Made by a program: the position numbers and the translations under genes. Under the pieces are notes generated by a model that searched no databases, had not been told where the DNA came from, and was given only the letters and a program-made list of their open reading frames with translations. 64,000 bases of DNA from Saprospiraceae bacterium (GTDB lineage: Bacteria > Bacteroidota > Bacteroidia > Chitinophagales > Saprospiraceae): assembly GCA_021738725.1 (NCBI GenBank), contig JAIPBE010000005.1, positions 92,802 to 156,801 on the forward strand, in the 5' to 3' direction. Shown here in pieces: positions 62,101 to 64,000 of the stretch. Numbering within the stretch: position 1 is the first letter of the stretch; each line of letters starts with the position of its first letter.

Positions 62101-63929
62101 ATGCAGATGATGCCAACAACGATACATATTTGACAGATAACGACATCAACGGCAATGGAAAAATGAATGGAGATGAGGATGATCATGATCCTGCTTCAGT
62201 CATTGTAAAGCCATTTGACCTTGCCCTTGTCAAAGAACTGGCCATTGGCCAACCCGCACTTGTCGCCGCTGGTGACAAAGTGACCTATAGCATTACGGTA
62301 TTCAACCAGGGCATGATCGCCGCTGGCAATATTGTGCTGGCAGATTATGTACCCGGCGATATGACCTTTGATCTGCTGGATAATCCAGGATGGGCGCTAG
62401 CCGGATCGACTGCTACGTTCCCTGTCCCAGGAACATTGGCCCCAGGCGCATCAGTATCCGCGAATGTGGTGTTGACCGTCAACAGTCCATTAGCCTCCAA
62501 TACAGTCATTACCAACTGGGCAGAGATTGCTGCCGCTACAGATGATCAGGGGAATACACAGGTGGATATTGACTCAGATCCGGACCAATCCAATAATGAC
62601 AAATATTTACTGGACAATGATATTTCCGGCAACGGAAAAGGAATGGAAGATGAGGATGATCACGATCCTGCGTCTGTCACAGTCCTGCCTTTCGACCTGG
62701 CATTATACAAGCAGTTGGGTGCCGGTCAAAACAGCAATGTCAAGCCGGGTGACAAGGTCACATATACGATCTCAGTAGTCAACCAGGGACTGGTGGCTGC
62801 CGCCAACATTCAGGTGGTTGATTATCTGCCCACTGAGATGAGTTTCATCCCAGCCGACAATCTGACCTGGTCGGCCAATGGCAACAAACCATTTACCTTC
62901 CTGGGTGTCACATTGAACCCGGGCGAGACCTACAGTGTCGATCTGATCCTGACAGTCAATGCCCCTCTGCCTGCAAATACCAAGATCCGCAATTTCGCTG
63001 AGATCGCTGCTGCGACCGATGATTCTGGCAACCCACAGGTGGATCTGGATTCGAAGCCAGACTTCAACAATGACGACCTCGTCCTCCAGAACGATTACAT
63101 CGATGGCGACGGAAAGAATGGCGGAGATGAAGACGATCATGACTACGAAGATGTCATGGTGGATCCCTTCGACCTTGCCCTGGTCAAGCAGCTGGCCCCC
63201 GGTCAAGCTGAACAAGTCGCTCCAGGTGAATTGGTCAACTTCAGAATTACGGTCACCAACCAGGGTCTTATTCCAGCTGACAATATTCAACTGGTCGATT
63301 ATGTGCCTGGTACGATGACCTATGAGCAGGCTCAGAATCCGCTCTGGAGCATCGTGGCTGGAAAGCCAATGACAACGCTGAGTGCCGTCCTCAATCCGGG
63401 CCAAAGTGTTACTCGTGACATTGTTTTGCGCGTGAACAGCCCGCTCGCTGCCAACACCATTATCACCAACTGGGCGGAGATCTCTTCGGCCATAGATGAT
63501 AATGGCAATGCACAGATCGATTTGGATTCCGATCCAGATGCGGTGAATAACGATAAATTCCTCGTAGATGATTATATCGACGGAGACGGCAAGAATGGTG
63601 GTGATGAAGACGATCACGACAAAGCAGTTGTGATCACTAAGCCTTTCGACCTCGCGTTGGACAAAGTCCTCAGTGGTGGCCAGTCTGCTTCTGTAGAGCC
63701 CGGTGATAAGGTGTCATTCGACATTCGCGTATACAATCAGGGCATGGTCTCAGCCAATAATATCGAACTGACCGATTATGTGCCTGCCGGTATGACATAT
63801 GTCCAGGCAGACAACCCGCAATGGGCGTTGGTGGCTGGAAAGCCAACTACGACCATTACTACTCATATGTTTGTAAAAGTAGAGAATTTGGTTCATCTTG
63901 ATCAGGATGAATCGAAGCCGGGCAGGTAA
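59106..63929 (+). CDS. Giant DUF11-repeat secreted protein (last repeat broken)
   Basis: From ATG 59106 ('MFTSNRVKNQLFSRTLWVLL', good signal peptide ending 'SLSAQ') about 1607 residues; Met codons at 58956 and 58998 would add an N-terminal extension. An N-terminal DUF11-like domain and an Ig-like Cys-containing segment lead to nine tandem repeats of about 159 residues. Each begins 'DLALYK' and contains 'GDxVTFTITVVNQG', 'DYVPAGMTF', 'NTVITNWAEI' and an Asp-rich linker 'DxDINGNGKxNGDEDDHD'. DUF11 units are stalk-like beta domains, and the Asp loops probably bind Ca2+. The ninth repeat stops matching after about 70 residues and the frame ends in an unrelated 'FVKVENLVHLDQDESKPGR'. No secretion tail is present, so the gene appears truncated or misassembled. 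Confidence 0.85.
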   Translation: MFTSNRVKNQLFSRTLWVLLSGLFLLGFSSLSAQVDVSLTSWANKVIVAKGESFNVRVVAHNDAQTANTGLQVMVTPPLGISQTGVVAPAGTNFSAGLWNIGSAMTAGVDSLVLTFTYTADTEGPHVIVSEVYAQNELDLDSAPNDGAIKQDDYATAFVSVPLRFCAATGDTITLHAPLGLTDYQWYLDQGFGPLPIAGATSPDYDAFRPGTYTYQAIDPVSHCPALGCCPIVLDEKCMDLALYKKLANGQPEMVEPGDIVTFTITVINQGTLTADNIVLSDYIPAQMSFVAQAGWSAGGGIATRTLEANDELPAGGLLPGASVNVDIQLRVNSPMANNTIITNFAEISSATDTDGVSQPDVDSTPDNINTDVFLVDNDVDGNGKANGDEDDHDPASVTVEPFDLALYKQLANGQSAMVEPGDVVTFTVTVVNQGLITADNIDLADYFDPAQLSLSDADWTADGVGRISLINTLGPLTPGASTSVDVTFTVASPLPSNTVIVNWAEISAATDDANNPQEDLDSDPDNNPGDLFLVDDEINGNGKAGGDEDDHDKAELIVEPFDLALYKTLAVGQSELVEASDKVTFTIYVVNQGLIAAGNIQLVDYVPTDMTFVPADNPLWNPDATITLPGILAPGETTSMDIVLTVNSPLAANTVIINNAEIKGATDNLGNPQEDIDSDPDMSNDDLFLVDNEINGNGKVGGDEDDHDPASVTVEPFDLALYKQLANGQNSQVKPGDDVSYTITIVNQGLVDAGNIKIVEYVPAGMSFSLANNPAWSASGANYVTTLPGVLAAGAQTTINVVLTVNNPIAANTTLTNFAEIAAATDDLGNPQVDIDSNPDEMNDDLLLVDDDINGDGKNNGDEDDHDKAEVVVDPFDMALYKALANGQDAMVEPGDNVTFTITVVNQGAITATDVEVTDYVPAGFTFEAGSNSPMWSYTAGKAKRTISGPIAPGASSSIDIVLRVNNPQASGTVITNWAEISDAKDLNGVSQPDIDSDADDANNDTYLTDNDINGNGKMNGDEDDHDPASVIVKPFDLALVKELAIGQPALVAAGDKVTYSITVFNQGMIAAGNIVLADYVPGDMTFDLLDNPGWALAGSTATFPVPGTLAPGASVSANVVLTVNSPLASNTVITNWAEIAAATDDQGNTQVDIDSDPDQSNNDKYLLDNDISGNGKGMEDEDDHDPASVTVLPFDLALYKQLGAGQNSNVKPGDKVTYTISVVNQGLVAAANIQVVDYLPTEMSFIPADNLTWSANGNKPFTFLGVTLNPGETYSVDLILTVNAPLPANTKIRNFAEIAAATDDSGNPQVDLDSKPDFNNDDLVLQNDYIDGDGKNGGDEDDHDYEDVMVDPFDLALVKQLAPGQAEQVAPGELVNFRITVTNQGLIPADNIQLVDYVPGTMTYEQAQNPLWSIVAGKPMTTLSAVLNPGQSVTRDIVLRVNSPLAANTIITNWAEISSAIDDNGNAQIDLDSDPDAVNNDKFLVDDYIDGDGKNGGDEDDHDKAVVITKPFDLALDKVLSGGQSASVEPGDKVSFDIRVYNQGMVSANNIELTDYVPAGMTYVQADNPQWALVAGKPTTTITTHMFVKVENLVHLDQDESKPGR
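59822..63858 (+). repeat. Nine tandem coding repeats of about 477 bp (DUF11)
   Basis: Repeat starts, marked by the DLALYK-type codons, lie near 59822, 60316, 60792, 61258, 61736, 62217, 62695, 63171 and 63648. Spacing is 466-494 bp. The ninth unit is incomplete. Confidence 0.9.
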
Positions 63930-64000
63930 ACACATTCTACTCCTAAATACGGTAAAGATACCGATATACAAGTTGAGGTAAGACCTGCCTGGTTCTCTCT
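63930..64000 (+). other. Unassigned open frame at the window end
   Basis: After the TAA of the DUF11 ORF the same frame continues open to the end of the window ('STPKYGKDTDIQVEVRPAWF'). It has no start codon in view. It faintly recalls the N-terminus of ApaG proteins, but 23 residues are too few to call. Confidence 0.2.

Noticed and set aside
62772-63617. 281-residue minus-strand ORF inside the DUF11 repeats
   Set aside because: It arises from the repeated codons on the other strand. Similar shadows recur in the other repeats.
59822-63858. CRISPR-like regular repetition
   Set aside because: The period is about 477 bp and fully coding; repeats are protein domains, not short direct repeats with spacers. 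No cas genes are present.

Overview
The window is a piece of a chromosome from a member of the Bacteroidota, most likely of the Saprospiria/Saprospiraceae type. This rests on the proteins (choice-of-anchor B surface protein, type IX secretion C-terminal domains, a gliding-motility-type C-terminal domain, the Bacteroidota 'asparagine synthetase B' family, MbnP, DUF4159, DUF2752, long DUF11 and SdrD-like proteins) and on promoters of the Bacteroidota form TTTG-N19/20-TAnnTTTG, found perfect upstream of rpsO, a tRNA-Glu and a small ORF. Base composition looks even. I see no plasmid, phage, integrase or complete insertion sequence. Assignment below phylum level is inference.

Layout. 0-6.4 kb is housekeeping: the tail of a conserved Bacteroidota protein, an RlmL-like RNA methyltransferase, a FabH-like ketosynthase, small membrane proteins, a PlsC-type acyltransferase, miaA and an ArsC-like protein. 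6.4-10.7 kb holds two convergent secreted proteins (choice-of-anchor B; trypsin-like protease with a dockerin-like tail) sharing one bidirectional terminator, followed by tRNA-Glu. 11.2-13.4 kb is a gap-pgk glycolytic operon. 13.4-33.7 kb is a patchwork of cell-surface carbohydrate genes: five GT4-type and one GT2 glycosyltransferase, two methyltransferases, a YfhO-like membrane protein, WecB, a flippase, RfbB, UDP-xylose synthase and a DegT aminotransferase, interrupted by a crotonase and a ferredoxin reductase/ferredoxin pair. 34-42 kb has a LON-domain protein, a large thioester alpha-2-macroglobulin lipoprotein, an MbnP protein with a T9SS tail, a small Cys-rich membrane protein, and mazG. 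42.6-45.5 kb is rpsO-pnp, with an RGG-type tail on PNPase. 45.5-52.4 kb holds two lipoprotein-like genes, a 53-residue membrane peptide absent from the ORF track, a VWA protein, PspC, DUF4159, rsmE, rseP and hscB. 52.4-53.1 kb is a non-coding mosaic: an intact tRNA-Leu(CAA), two decayed tandem copies of its locus and several GC-rich palindromes. 53-64 kb holds an SRPBCC protein, a TonB-like protein, an SdrD/GEVED-type surface protein behind a sigma-54-like promoter, and a giant DUF11-repeat protein whose ninth repeat breaks off abruptly.

How the parts work together. The sugar genes look like a surface polysaccharide pathway: activated sugars (dTDP-4-keto-6-deoxyglucose, UDP-xylose, UDP-ManNAc, an amino sugar) are made, assembled by the glycosyltransferases and exported by the flippase. 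The secreted proteins with T9SS signals, the DUF11/SdrD proteins and the TonB-like protein form the outer-surface programme. The most unusual items are the decayed tRNA-Leu array with embedded palindromes, the sigma-54-like promoter in front of the surface-protein pair, the broken ninth DUF11 repeat, the RGG tail of PNPase and the overlooked small ORF with its own promoter and terminator. I did not find a convincing new multi-gene defence or mobile system.
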